Origin: RDXT01 sp033765305
Lineage (GTDB): Bacteria; Bacteroidota; Bacteroidia; J057
DNA length: 64,000 nucleotides
NCBI GenBank assembly: GCA_033765305.1
Contig: JANRID010000007.1
Span: 62,001-126,000 of the forward strand
Reading direction: 5' to 3'
A model generated the notes under the pieces. It was given only the letters and a program-made list of their open reading frames with translations. It was not told the DNA's origin and searched no databases. Below, piece by piece: positions 39,921 through 48,684 of the stretch (positions are counted from its first letter, which is position 1; every line of letters starts with the position of its first letter). The position numbers were made by a program, and so were the translations under genes.

Positions 39921-42900
39921 TCAGTGCGCACCCGGAGACAGCTGCTGCTTTTCGCCGATATGCTCCCGCTGCCGGTACATGCGCAGCCCGTGCTCGAGCA
40001 GCAGCGCCTTGAGATCCTGAATCTTGAAGGGCTTCCCCAAATGCGCATCCATCCCGGCTGCGCGGCAGGCTTCCATATCCTCGCGCATCGCATTGGCCGT
40101 CATGGCAATGATGGTGACCTGATCCCGCTCGGGCAGCAGCTCCCGCAGGCGGCGCGTCACCGTCATCCCGTCCATCTCCGGCATCTGGATGTCCATGAGA
40201 ATGAGGTCGTAGCGGGTACTCAGCGCCTTTTCCAGCGCAATGCGCCCGTTTTCGGCCAGATCCGCCTCGTATCCGAGCTTGGAGAGCATTTTAAGCACCA
40301 GCCGCTGGTTGACCGCGTGGTCTTCGGCCAGCAGAATCCGCATCGGGAAGGCATCTGCGATCCGCTCGTGGGGTTCTGGCATGGCAGGGGCCTGAATCTG
40401 CGGCTGCTCCGGGCCGCCGAGCGCAGACTGCATGGCATGGATCAGCCGCAGGGGCTTGACCGGCTTGCTCAGCACCGCATCGAAGTACAGCGCCGGGGCC
40501 TGGCGGCTTACGCCCGAACTCAGCAGCACCATCGGATAGCGGGCCCCGTAGCGGCTCCGGACCTGCCGCGCCAGTTCGGCCCCGTCCTGCACCGGCATAT
40601 GCCAGTCGGTCAGGATCAGATCCACCTCGGGATGCACCGCCAGGTAGGTCATGGCCTCCGCCGCCGATCCGCAGGTAGCCGGATGCAGCCCCCAGGTATG
40701 CAGCTGCTGCGCCAGAATCCGGCGGTTGACCTCGTTGTCGTCCACAATCAGCACCCGCTTGCCCCGGAGCAGTGCCGGAATCTCAGGCTCTGCCGGGCCG
40801 GCGCCGGCATGCTTCCGCGTCCGGAACGTAAAGGTAAAGGTGGAGCCCTGGCCCGGTGTGCTGCTGAGCGAAACCCGGCCGCCCATCAGCCCGGCCAGCT
40901 TGGCCGAAATGGCCAGCCCCAGTCCTGTGCCGCCGTATTTGCGGGTTGTGGAAGAATCGGCCTGCGAAAATGCCTGAAACAGCAGATGCTGCTGCTCCGG
41001 CGGAATGCCGATTCCGGTATCCTGCACCTCCACCGCCGCCACGATCTCCTCCGGAGGCTGGCCCGGCTGCGGCGGCAGCGGAAACGCCCGGATGAGCACA
41101 CTCCCGGATTCCGTAAACTTGACTGCATTGCTCACGAGGTTGCCCAGCACCTGCTTGACACGGACTGCGTCGCCCAGCATCGCGGCAGGCAGCGCCGGAT
41201 CTGCGATGAGCACCAGATCCAGCCCTTTTTTCAGTGCACGCACCGAAAACAGGTCCGCAATTTCCTCTATGCAGTCGCGCAGGCTGAACGGCACCTGCTC
41301 GATGCTCATTTTGCCGGATTCGATTTTGGAAAAATCGAGGATGTCGTTGATGATGACCATCAGGCTGTCTGCGCTGGTGCTGATGGTCTGCACATAGCCC
41401 CGCTGCTCGTCGTCCAGCCGCGAAGCGGCCAGCAGCTCGGCCATGCCGACGACGCCGTTCATGGGGGTGCGGATCTCGTGGCTCATGACCGAAAGGAAAT
41501 CCGCCTTTGCCCGCGAGGCGCTTTCCGCCTGGTCGCGCGCCGCCGCCAGCTCGGCCTGCTGCCGGCGCAGCAGCTGATTGGCGGAGAGGAGCTTGCGCCT
41601 GAGCACCAGCAGGTACAGAATCAGAAGCAGGGCCAGCGCAAGCCCTGCTGCAGTGCCGTACAGCCCCCGCCGCTGGAGCAGAATCTGCTGCGCCTGCAGG
41701 GCGTTGGCCTGGCGCTCCAGCCGGGCCGATGCATCCTGGCGCTCCTGCTCCATCTGCTTCCGGATATACTCCACCTCGGCTACCTGCCCCATGCCCATGG
41801 CCTGCTCGTTCCGCTCCTCCCGCTCGCGCATCCATGCATAGGCGGCCTTGTAATCCCCGATGCGGGCGGCGTACCCGGCAATCTCGGACAGCAGATATAC
41901 CCGTGCCTCCAGGGTACTGTCCAGCTCGTAGGCCTGGCGGCCCAGGCGGTATGCCTCCTGATACCGGCCTTTGGATGCTGCCATCAGGGCCTTGACCCGG
42001 TAGTAGCTGGCTCGGAAGTACGATCCGGCTTCAGGATGCAGGAGGAAATAGGATTCCACCTCCTCCATGTAGCGCCGGGCCTGCTCCGCATCGCCGCGGC
42101 GGTCGAAGTATTCGATCAGATCGAGCATGGGCAAGATGCGGCTTTCTTCCGATACGCCCTCGAACAGCACCAGCGATTCCTCGGTGCTGGCCCGCCACGA
42201 CAGGCTGTCGCCCTGCGCCAGGCGGATCAGGCCCAGGAAATGGGTGCTCCGGGCCAGGTAGTCCGCAGCAGCCGGATGCCGGCTGCTGCAGGCGGCGTCG
42301 ATGGTGCTGCTGAACAGGCTGAAGGCATCCTGATGACGCTTGAGGTGGTAGAGCACCCAGCCGGTTTCGTACAGCGTCAGGTAGCGGGCCTGCTGCATGG
42401 CGGGATGCTTTGCAGGCAGATTCAGCTGCGCATAGAGGTAGGGAAGCGCCTGTACCCATTGCTCGCGCGTCATGTGCCAGTTGCGCATCAGGTCGAGCGC
42501 CTGCCAGTGCAGACGCTCGACGCGGGTGCCGGGCTCTTCCGGCAAGGCCCGGCAGGCATCCAGCAGCCCCTGCAGCACCGCCGTGTCCAGCTCGTGGCCG
42601 CTCAGCACGCGTATGACTTCCTCCCGCAGCCGGAGCTGCACCAGATCAGTCTGCTGCCATTGGGCCATCATCTCCCCGCGCAGGCCTTCGAGCCGCCGGA
42701 GCACCGAGTCGGAGGGGGCGCGCATGCCCCGCATATAAGTATCGAGCAGCCGCGCCTTCTGGCAGACCAGCGGATACACCCCTTCCGTATGCCGGATGAT
42801 GCTGTCGAGCAAGGCCAGGGTGCCGGTGCGGTCCGTAAGCCGGGCCGAGTCCGCAATCCGCATCTGATGCTCCCAGTATCCGGCACCAGGCGGCCCCTCG

Positions 42901-42998
42901 TGTACGGGCTGCGCCGCAGCCCGCGGCACGCACAGCACCATTGTGATCAGCAGCAGCCAGATGCTGCCGGGTACTCCCGCTCCTGCTTGGTTCGCCAT
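39921..42998 (-). CDS. Hybrid sensor histidine kinase with periplasmic TPR-like sensor and two receiver domains
   Basis: This 1025-residue protein has a signal peptide (LLLITMVLCVPRAAAQ). A periplasmic helical-repeat sensor runs from about 40 to 430 and is followed by one transmembrane segment (LALALLLILYLLVL, about 455-472) and a coiled-coil linker. The HisKA domain has the phospho-accepting His507 in SVMSHEIRTPMNG. The HATPase domain shows DTGIGIPPEQ and KYGGTGLGLAIS. Receiver 1 has Asp798 (LILTDWHMP) and SKP; receiver 2 has Asp936 (LILMDIQMP) and GKP. No DNA-binding output domain is attached, so phosphate probably passes to a separate protein. It lies antisense between panC and panD. Confidence 0.95.
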   Translation of the reverse strand: MANQAGAGVPGSIWLLLITMVLCVPRAAAQPVHEGPPGAGYWEHQMRIADSARLTDRTGTLALLDSIIRHTEGVYPLVCQKARLLDTYMRGMRAPSDSVLRRLEGLRGEMMAQWQQTDLVQLRLREEVIRVLSGHELDTAVLQGLLDACRALPEEPGTRVERLHWQALDLMRNWHMTREQWVQALPYLYAQLNLPAKHPAMQQARYLTLYETGWVLYHLKRHQDAFSLFSSTIDAACSSRHPAAADYLARSTHFLGLIRLAQGDSLSWRASTEESLVLFEGVSEESRILPMLDLIEYFDRRGDAEQARRYMEEVESYFLLHPEAGSYFRASYYRVKALMAASKGRYQEAYRLGRQAYELDSTLEARVYLLSEIAGYAARIGDYKAAYAWMREREERNEQAMGMGQVAEVEYIRKQMEQERQDASARLERQANALQAQQILLQRRGLYGTAAGLALALLLILYLLVLRRKLLSANQLLRRQQAELAAARDQAESASRAKADFLSVMSHEIRTPMNGVVGMAELLAASRLDDEQRGYVQTISTSADSLMVIINDILDFSKIESGKMSIEQVPFSLRDCIEEIADLFSVRALKKGLDLVLIADPALPAAMLGDAVRVKQVLGNLVSNAVKFTESGSVLIRAFPLPPQPGQPPEEIVAAVEVQDTGIGIPPEQQHLLFQAFSQADSSTTRKYGGTGLGLAISAKLAGLMGGRVSLSSTPGQGSTFTFTFRTRKHAGAGPAEPEIPALLRGKRVLIVDDNEVNRRILAQQLHTWGLHPATCGSAAEAMTYLAVHPEVDLILTDWHMPVQDGAELARQVRSRYGARYPMVLLSSGVSRQAPALYFDAVLSKPVKPLRLIHAMQSALGGPEQPQIQAPAMPEPHERIADAFPMRILLAEDHAVNQRLVLKMLSKLGYEADLAENGRIALEKALSTRYDLILMDIQMPEMDGMTVTRRLRELLPERDQVTIIAMTANAMREDMEACRAAGMDAHLGKPFKIQDLKALLLEHGLRMYRQREHIGEKQQLSPGAH

Positions 42999-43082
42999 TA
43001 CGCCTTTGCAACATTTTCAGCCCTATATTGCGCTTTATTCTGGCGTAATGCGCATCAGAATGGATCATTCTGTTACATCTTC

Positions 43083-43118
43083 CTGACGGCGCAGCGGTCT
43101 GGCTGCGCCAACGGTCAG
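43083..43118 (+). other. Hairpin upstream of panD
   Basis: GGCGCAGC (43088-43095) pairs with GCTGCGCC (43102-43109), with an outer CTGAC/GTCAG pairing at 43083-43087 and 43114-43118. It has no T run, so it is not a simple terminator. It lies upstream of the putative panD promoter, between divergently transcribed genes. Confidence 0.3.
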
Positions 43119-43171
43119 ATGCCGCTGCATGAGCCGCAGCAGGGGGCTGCAACAATCCCGGAGGATTCGCG

Positions 43172-43179
43172 TACATTTG
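43172..43179 (+). promoter_or_regulatory. -7 box of panD
   Basis: TACATTTG is an exact TAnnTTTG match, 37 bases before the panD ATG. No good TTTG -33 box was seen. A separate panD promoter is needed because the gene is cut off from panC by an antisense kinase gene. Confidence 0.45.
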
Positions 43180-43216
43180 CATCGCAATTCCGCGCCCTTA
43201 CGCTCATCCCCACGGC

Positions 43217-43561
43217 ATGTTGTTGCATATCTTCAAGTCCAAGATTCACCGGGTCAAAGTCACCCAGGCCGAGCTCAACTACGTCGGCAGCATCACCATC
43301 GATGCCGATCTGCTGGACGCAGCCGGAATTCTGCCCGGAGAACAGGTCCAGGTGGTCAACGTCAACAACGGCGAGCGCCTTGAAACGTACACCATTGCCG
43401 GAGAACGCGGTTCAGGCATGATCTGCCTCAACGGGCCTGCTGCACGCAAAGCCCAGGTAGGCGACATCCTGATCGTCATCACCTATGCGCTCATGACGCC
43501 CGAAGAAGCCCGTGCGCATACGCCGGCTATTATTTTTCCGGACGAACACAACCGGATTTGA
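43217..43561 (+). CDS. panD: Aspartate 1-decarboxylase
   Basis: This 114-residue proenzyme begins MLLHIFKSKIHRVKVT and contains YVGSITID, where self-cleavage between Gly24 and Ser25 makes the pyruvoyl group. VNVNNGERLETY and GMICLNGPAARKAQVGD are family landmarks. It makes beta-alanine for pantothenate synthesis. The last 20 residues, after ITYALMTPEEA, are ordinary for the family. It converges on the MBL hydrolase gene with a 10-base gap. Confidence 0.97.
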   Translation: MLLHIFKSKIHRVKVTQAELNYVGSITIDADLLDAAGILPGEQVQVVNVNNGERLETYTIAGERGSGMICLNGPAARKAQVGDILIVITYALMTPEEARAHTPAIIFPDEHNRI

Positions 43562-43571
43562 TCTCCGAAAT

Positions 43572-44231
43572 TCAGCTTTGCCGCAGAAAATCCAACACGT
43601 ACGGGTTGCTCCGGCGCTCGGTGCCGATGGTGGTAGCCGGGCCGTGGCCGCTGTACACCCGCACGCTGTCATCCAGCGGCATCAGCTGATCGATGAGGGT
43701 GCGCATGAGCACCCGGTAGGAGCCGCCCGGCAGGTCCGTGCGCCCGATGCTGCCCTGAAACAGCACATCGCCGGAAAACAGCACCGCGCCTGCCCTATGC
43801 AGCAAGCTGATCGACCCGGCAGAATGCCCGGGCGTGTATAGCACCTCCAGCACGATCCCGCCCAGATCGAGGGTATCGCCGGCCTCCAGCAGCCGGCCCG
43901 GCGCCGGCGAGGGCTCCGCCTCCATCCCCATCATCCGCCCCCAGGCCAGGGCTTCTTCCAGCTCCTGCTGCGCCAGCGCATGGCACAGCAGCGGAACCCC
44001 ATAGCGGCCCGCCACGTAGCGGTTGCCCAGCATGTGGTCGATATGGCCGTGCGTATTGAGGAGGTAGCGGACCTGCAGCCCCGCCTGGGCGATGTAGGCG
44101 CTCAGCTGCTGCTGTTCCTGCGCAGTGTAGCAGCCGGGGTCGATAACGGCCGCCGTGCCGTCCGGCGCGGAAATCACGTACGTGTTTTCCTGATACAGGT
44201 TGAAGGTAAACTGGCGGATATTCAGCGTCAT
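43572..44231 (-). CDS. MBL-fold metallo-hydrolase (glyoxalase II-like)
   Basis: This 219-residue cytoplasmic protein starts MTLNIRQFTFNLYQENTY. The metallo-beta-lactamase metal motif is THGHIDH (about residues 61-67), followed by TPGHSAGS, LFSGDVLF and VYSGHGPATT, which supply the remaining metal ligands. The arrangement fits the glyoxalase II/persulfide dioxygenase-like branch common in Bacteroidota; the substrate is not certain. It is divergent from the LOG-family gene. Confidence 0.9.
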   Translation of the reverse strand: MTLNIRQFTFNLYQENTYVISAPDGTAAVIDPGCYTAQEQQQLSAYIAQAGLQVRYLLNTHGHIDHMLGNRYVAGRYGVPLLCHALAQQELEEALAWGRMMGMEAEPSPAPGRLLEAGDTLDLGGIVLEVLYTPGHSAGSISLLHRAGAVLFSGDVLFQGSIGRTDLPGGSYRVLMRTLIDQLMPLDDSVRVYSGHGPATTIGTERRSNPYVLDFLRQS

Positions 44232-44235
44232 GGTG

Positions 44236-44243
44236 CAAAGGTA
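44236..44243 (-). promoter_or_regulatory. -7 box of the MBL hydrolase gene
   Basis: On the minus strand TACCTTTG (exact TAnnTTTG) ends four bases before the ATG, so the message should be leaderless or nearly so. No clear -33 box was seen. Confidence 0.5.
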
Positions 44244-44306
44244 GAACTTCCGCCCGAACCAGGGAAGCCGCTCCGCCGTAGAGACCGGAATCTGAACACC
44301 AGACGT

Positions 44307-45050
44307 ATGGCCACTTCTTCCGGCAACCCGAACGGGTCCGAACGCTACTTTCTCGAAGGCCCTGCCCGGCGCGGGGTAGAGCTGGGCTATGTGCTGCGGG
44401 TCGCCCGGCAGTTTATCCGGGGCTTCCGCAAGCTGCATTTCATCGGCCCCTGCGTGACCGTATTCGGATCTGCCCGCTTCAAAGCCGATCACCCTGCCTA
44501 TGAGCAGGCCCGCGAGCTGGCCCGCCAGCTCTCCCTGCAGGGGTTCACCATCATGACCGGCGGCGGACCCGGCATCATGGAAGCAGCCAACCGGGGCGCG
44601 CGCGAGGCAGGCGGCCTTTCCGTAGGCTGCAATATCGTTCTGCCCCACGAGCAGGCCAGCAACCCCTATGTGGACATCGAGGTGACCTTTGAGCACTTCT
44701 TTGTGCGCAAAGTCCTGCTGCTCAAATACTCCTATGCTTTCGTCGTCATGCCGGGCGGCTTCGGAACCCTCGATGAGCTCTTCGAGACCCTGACGCTGAT
44801 CCAGACCGGCAAGATCCACGATTTCCCGCTGGTGCTCTTCGGCAGCGGATACTGGGAGCCGCTCATCGCACAGATGCGCCTGATGGCCGAGGCCGGCACG
44901 ATCGATCCGGACGACCTGCATCTGCTGCTCATCACCGATTCGGTGGAGGAGGCAGCCGCGCACATCGGCCAGGCGGCGGACCGTTTCGGGCTCAAGCGCA
45001 AGCCGTTCCGTCCGTCGTGGTGGCTGGGCGAGCGGCAGCCAGGGAGCTGA
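44307..45050 (+). CDS. LOG-family protein (TIGR00730 type)
   Basis: This 247-residue protein carries both signatures of the family: TGGGPGIMEAANRGA near residue 90 and VMPGGFGTLDELFE near 150. Members release free cytokinin-type bases from nucleotide monophosphates or cleave AMP to adenine and ribose-5-phosphate. In bacteria the physiological role is often unclear. The N-terminal 45 residues (FLEGPARRGVELGYVLR) are an extension seen in many Bacteroidota members. It converges on gldN. Confidence 0.9.
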   Translation: MATSSGNPNGSERYFLEGPARRGVELGYVLRVARQFIRGFRKLHFIGPCVTVFGSARFKADHPAYEQARELARQLSLQGFTIMTGGGPGIMEAANRGAREAGGLSVGCNIVLPHEQASNPYVDIEVTFEHFFVRKVLLLKYSYAFVVMPGGFGTLDELFETLTLIQTGKIHDFPLVLFGSGYWEPLIAQMRLMAEAGTIDPDDLHLLLITDSVEEAAAHIGQAADRFGLKRKPFRPSWWLGERQPGS

Positions 45051-45057
45051 AACAGAA

Positions 45058-45080
45058 CCGCCGGGCACAGGGCCCGGCGG
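45058..45080. terminator. Hairpin between the LOG gene and gldN
   Basis: CCGCCGGGC (45058-45066) pairs with GCCCGGCGG (45072-45080) over a five-base loop, between two convergent stop codons. It lacks a strong T run on either side, but its position suggests a shared terminator. Confidence 0.55.
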
Positions 45081-45109
45081 CATGCAAATCGTCTGGAAAC
45101 GCCTGCGGA

Positions 45110-46000
45110 TCAATAATTCCACAGGTGATGCTCGTATTCGATCAGCTTCTGGCGGCGGTCTTCCGCTTCGTCGAGCGTGCGGAGGCCTTCGCCGGAGACA
45201 TTGATGATATAGCTGTGGAACATCCGGAATTCAAAGATTTCACGGAAGTTTTTGTATTCCGCGTCGTTGAAGCGGTTTTTCCACTGCGTATTTTCGAGCG
45301 TTTCCATCACATCCTTATAGCGGAAGGTGCACAAAGGCTTCTCAGGCAGCGTCTCGCCCGGATCTGTCCAGATGATCTCGACGAACTGAATGTCGTAGAC
45401 CATATCCGAACGGGTCTTGTCGAAGATGCGGTCTTCCACAAAGTGGAGCACATTTTCGTAGGGCGTCGGATCGAAGTCGCCGGAATACCCCGACCCTGCG
45501 GAGGGGGCAACGGAGGCCGACAGGTCATCGGCAGGCGACAGGGCGGCATCTTCTCCGATCGGGTCGCCCCAGCCGTCGTCGCCGGCGCCTCCCTCAAACG
45601 AAGAGAAGCCTTCCGCAGCGCCGTCGCCGGCCAGCTCGTCGTCAAAATCCTCGCCGGAGCCGGAGAGGCTGCCCTCGATCTCGCGGATGCGCTTGAGCAC
45701 ATCGTCGTAGTTGAGGGTTTTGGAGAGCGAATCCGGGTGGTAGGCGACGTACTTGCCGGCTTTGAGGCCGTTGAACAGGCACATGACCAGTCCTTCCTTT
45801 TCGGCATACTGTCCTTCGGTGTAGAACTTGTTTTCGCGCTTCACCAAGGGAGCATTGATCTTTTCATTCAGATCGATCCGGTTGACCACCTTGCGGCGCC
45901 AGAAATGATCGTCAGGCCGGGGAGGGAACTGAGCCATAGCCTGAACCGTCAGGAACAGACAGGCGGTTGCTGCCAAAGCGTGTTTGTGCATACGGGTCAT
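45110..46000 (-). CDS. gldN: Type IX secretion/gliding protein GldN (PorN)
   Basis: This 296-residue periplasmic protein has a signal peptide ending near residue 24 (LTVQAMAQF). FWRRKVVNRIDLNEKINAPL, GLVMCLFNGLKAGK and a C-terminal domain with DIQFVEIIW and FEFRMFHSYIINVSGEG are typical of GldN. With GldK it forms the periplasmic ring of the type IX translocon. An acidic, Gly/Ser-rich loop (about 105-175) is longer than usual by eye. It follows gldM by three bases and is the last gene of the locus. Confidence 0.93.
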   Translation of the reverse strand: MTRMHKHALAATACLFLTVQAMAQFPPRPDDHFWRRKVVNRIDLNEKINAPLVKRENKFYTEGQYAEKEGLVMCLFNGLKAGKYVAYHPDSLSKTLNYDDVLKRIREIEGSLSGSGEDFDDELAGDGAAEGFSSFEGGAGDDGWGDPIGEDAALSPADDLSASVAPSAGSGYSGDFDPTPYENVLHFVEDRIFDKTRSDMVYDIQFVEIIWTDPGETLPEKPLCTFRYKDVMETLENTQWKNRFNDAEYKNFREIFEFRMFHSYIINVSGEGLRTLDEAEDRRQKLIEYEHHLWNY

Positions 46001-46003
46001 AAC

Positions 46004-47701
46004 TTATTCTACTACCAAAGAGAGGGTTCTCTCGACCTCGGTGAAGCGGCCGTCCACCACGCGCTGGTTTTTGAAATTGAGGCGCGCAATGTCGGAAATC
46101 TTCACATAGACCTTGGTACCCGGGCGTGCATCGCGGATCCCCTGCCCCAGCGCTACGTTGATGGGCTTGGTAGCATCCTGCCCGCCTGTATTGATGGAGT
46201 TGATGGGGGTCGGCGGCCCGAGGGAGAGCTGCGCGAGCACCTGCACCCCTCCGATGCTGTACCGGGCATCGGCAGGCAGGTTGGCGGCGAAGTCTTCATC
46301 CGGCTCCAGGCGGAGCTGGATGCGGCTGCTCTTGGGCACCATCTGCGAACCGTTGTAGGTCTTGCCGTTGATCGCCATGTTGATGGAAGGCTTCGGCGGC
46401 TCGATCACTTTGTAGTCCAGGTCGCCGATTTTGAGCGTCTGGCCGTTGGTGATGCTGTTTACCGTCACCTTGCAGGTCTTGCCGGTCGGCACGAGGCGTA
46501 CTTTCTTCTTCGACTGCTGGTTGGTGATCACCTCCCCGCTCGATGCCGTGATCTGCGGGTTGTAGTTGTCGCCCAAAGCAGGCACGTCAATGTTCACGTC
46601 ATTTGCGCAGTTGCGGTAGAGCACCTGCACGGCGGCGGAGGTCACCACGATCTCCGGGCGGCGGACCGTAAACTGGCCCTGCACGTTGAGCGTTTCGAAG
46701 CCGCCGGTAGCCTTGGGCACCTGAATCGTAGCGCTGTAGCTTTGCTTGCCCTCAGGCTTGTCGCTGGGGATTACGCCGCCGCTGGCACCTACGGTCAGGA
46801 TGGCCGTCCCGTCGGGCTGGGTTTCCACCCGGCCGCTGCCGCTCGAATACGTCGGCTTGATCTGGGCGGAGGTCATCGTCACGAGGAGGCGGGTCTGAAA
46901 CTGCAGGCCGGCAGGCACGATGGTCGCAAAAGGCGCATCCACGGGCACCACTTGGTCTACTTTGAAGGTTGCCGCACCCACACGGGTGTTGAGCAGGTCG
47001 AGCAGTTTCTTCTCTTTCTCGTACACGTCCAGCTTCATCGACTCCAGGATCGCCAGGTTGGCGGTCAGGGGGCCTTCGAAGATATAGCGCTCCCAGGTCT
47101 TGACCTGATGATCGATCGTCGTAGCGGGATCGGGGTCGTCGGTCAGGTTTTCCTGGTCGAACTTCAGCTGCTGGGACGGGTCCTTGACGTTCTTGTTGTG
47201 GACGGCGATGATGTAGTTGACATATTCGTCCAGCTTCTGGTGCAGTTCGAACGCCTTGCCGTTGCCGCGCTTGTCGTTCATGTCTTCCTCGGCACCATTG
47301 CCCATCCAGTACTGGTAGTTTTTCTCCAGCTCGTCGGCGCGCATGAGCTTGCCGGTCTCCGGATCGACGCCCGACACATCGTTGGTGAGGTAGTTGATGT
47401 GCGTATCGAGCAGGCCGACGATTTCAGCCGTCTTGCTCTTGATCTGGTCCAGGGTATCCTTGAGGCCTACGTTGCTGGTTTTGCCCTGGTTTTTCACCTC
47501 CTCGTCGATCTTGGTCTTCATCCCGTCCATGAAGGACTTGGAATTGAGCAGCGCGGTGTTGGCGGACGTATTCAGCTTGCCTTTGATGATCTGGAAGGCG
47601 TTCAGAATCTCCGCGCTCACGTTCATCGCCAGCAGTGCGAGCAACACGAGATACATCATGTTGATCATCTTCTGCCGGGGAGATAATTTGCCTGATGCCA
47701 T
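46004..47701 (-). CDS. gldM: Type IX secretion/gliding motor protein GldM
   Basis: This 565-residue protein starts MASGKLSPRQKMINMMYLVLLALLAMNVSAE, quoted here in shortened parts: a short cytoplasmic N-terminus, then one transmembrane helix (about 15-33), then a long periplasmic part. GldM forms, with GldL, the proton-driven rotary motor that powers the translocon and gliding. A GGAGG sequence (plus-strand CCTCC at 47710-47714) lies eight bases upstream of the ATG, a clear Shine-Dalgarno site, which is uncommon in this phylum. The gene lies between gldL (63-base gap) and gldN (3-base gap). Confidence 0.95.
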   Translation of the reverse strand: MASGKLSPRQKMINMMYLVLLALLAMNVSAEILNAFQIIKGKLNTSANTALLNSKSFMDGMKTKIDEEVKNQGKTSNVGLKDTLDQIKSKTAEIVGLLDTHINYLTNDVSGVDPETGKLMRADELEKNYQYWMGNGAEEDMNDKRGNGKAFELHQKLDEYVNYIIAVHNKNVKDPSQQLKFDQENLTDDPDPATTIDHQVKTWERYIFEGPLTANLAILESMKLDVYEKEKKLLDLLNTRVGAATFKVDQVVPVDAPFATIVPAGLQFQTRLLVTMTSAQIKPTYSSGSGRVETQPDGTAILTVGASGGVIPSDKPEGKQSYSATIQVPKATGGFETLNVQGQFTVRRPEIVVTSAAVQVLYRNCANDVNIDVPALGDNYNPQITASSGEVITNQQSKKKVRLVPTGKTCKVTVNSITNGQTLKIGDLDYKVIEPPKPSINMAINGKTYNGSQMVPKSSRIQLRLEPDEDFAANLPADARYSIGGVQVLAQLSLGPPTPINSINTGGQDATKPINVALGQGIRDARPGTKVYVKISDIARLNFKNQRVVDGRFTEVERTLSLVVE

Positions 47702-47764
47702 AGATTTTTCCTCCGTTTGTTAGCAGTAATGCCTGGTTGACCAAAAGATACAGGAGAAAAAATC

Positions 47765-48547
47765 TCAGCGGGTGCCGCCGGCCATCGCAGAGAGGATGTT
47801 GCCGTACACGGAGTTGAGGCGCTGAAGGTTTTTGTTCAGTTCGGACATGCCCTGCTTGTACTGCTCGGCATCGCGGCTGGCTTCGGCCATGCTGGACATC
47901 GCCTGCGACATGGCACCGTAGAACTGGTTGAGCGACTTGAGGTGCGTTTTGGCATCCTGGAGCTCCAGTTCGTAGATGTTGTTGAGGGAGGCGAGGTTTT
48001 TGGTGATGGCCTGGACCTGCTCGTGGTAGGCACGGGCGTCGGTAGCGGCGTTGGAGAACTCGCTCATGGTGGAGACGGCGACACCGTAGCTGCTGTTGAG
48101 CGACTCGATTTTGGCCGTCGCTTCGCGGAGGCGGGCGGTGTAGTCGTTGGTGGCGCCGGCGGCGTCGGTCACGGAGCTGAGCTTGTTCACGTTGGTGTTG
48201 AGCCCGGCGAGGGTATCGGAGAGCTCGCCGAAGACATTGCCGTCGAGACGGGAGAGGGCGTTGGTCCAGCTCATGTCGGGCGCAGCCACTTCAGCCGGGA
48301 CATAGTCTTTGTCGGCGAGCTGCGGATAGACGCGCTCCCATTCGTACTCGTCGGACGGCGGATCGAATGCGGAGATGAGGAACACGAAGGCTTCCGTAAA
48401 CATCCCGATGATCAGCATCTCGTTGGCGCCGTTCCAGTGCAGAATCTTGAACAACGCGCCGACAATCACCACCGCAGCAGCGGCGCCGTACACGAAGTTC
48501 ATCAGCACTTTACCGGTGCGGGACTTCAAAAATCCTTTCTTTGCCAT
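47765..48547 (-). CDS. gldL: Type IX secretion/gliding motor protein GldL
   Basis: This is a 260-residue inner membrane protein with two transmembrane helices near the N-terminus: NFVYGAAAAVVIVGALF and MLIIGMFTEAFVFLISAF, separated by KILHWNGANE. The conserved Lys and Glu of this hairpin are those implicated in proton conduction of the GldLM motor. The rest is a cytoplasmic coiled-coil domain. A TTAAGGAAG sequence precedes the ATG. It sits between gldK and gldM. Confidence 0.95.
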   Translation of the reverse strand: MAKKGFLKSRTGKVLMNFVYGAAAAVVIVGALFKILHWNGANEMLIIGMFTEAFVFLISAFDPPSDEYEWERVYPQLADKDYVPAEVAAPDMSWTNALSRLDGNVFGELSDTLAGLNTNVNKLSSVTDAAGATNDYTARLREATAKIESLNSSYGVAVSTMSEFSNAATDARAYHEQVQAITKNLASLNNIYELELQDAKTHLKSLNQFYGAMSQAMSSMAEASRDAEQYKQGMSELNKNLQRLNSVYGNILSAMAGGTR

Positions 48548-48684
48548 GTTAGGACTTCCTTAAAGGTTAGCTTGTGCCTGATGCAACTGATAAAAAAAAG
48601 CAAATATGCCTGATAAGCCGGATGAGATCCGGCGAAGGAGCGGGCGTGAATCCCGCCCCTCCGCCGGGTAGAAAATCTTGAGGA

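Noticed and set aside
39924..43421. 1165-codon plus-strand frame through the sensor kinase
   Set aside because: The minus strand encodes a kinase with every expected motif, and the plus frame even runs into panD in the wrong frame.
48548..48684. Hairpins between gldK and gldL as a transcription terminator splitting the type IX locus
   Set aside because: The stems around 48610-48660 lack a T run, and the genes are normally expressed together, so an intergenic structure within one transcript is more likely.
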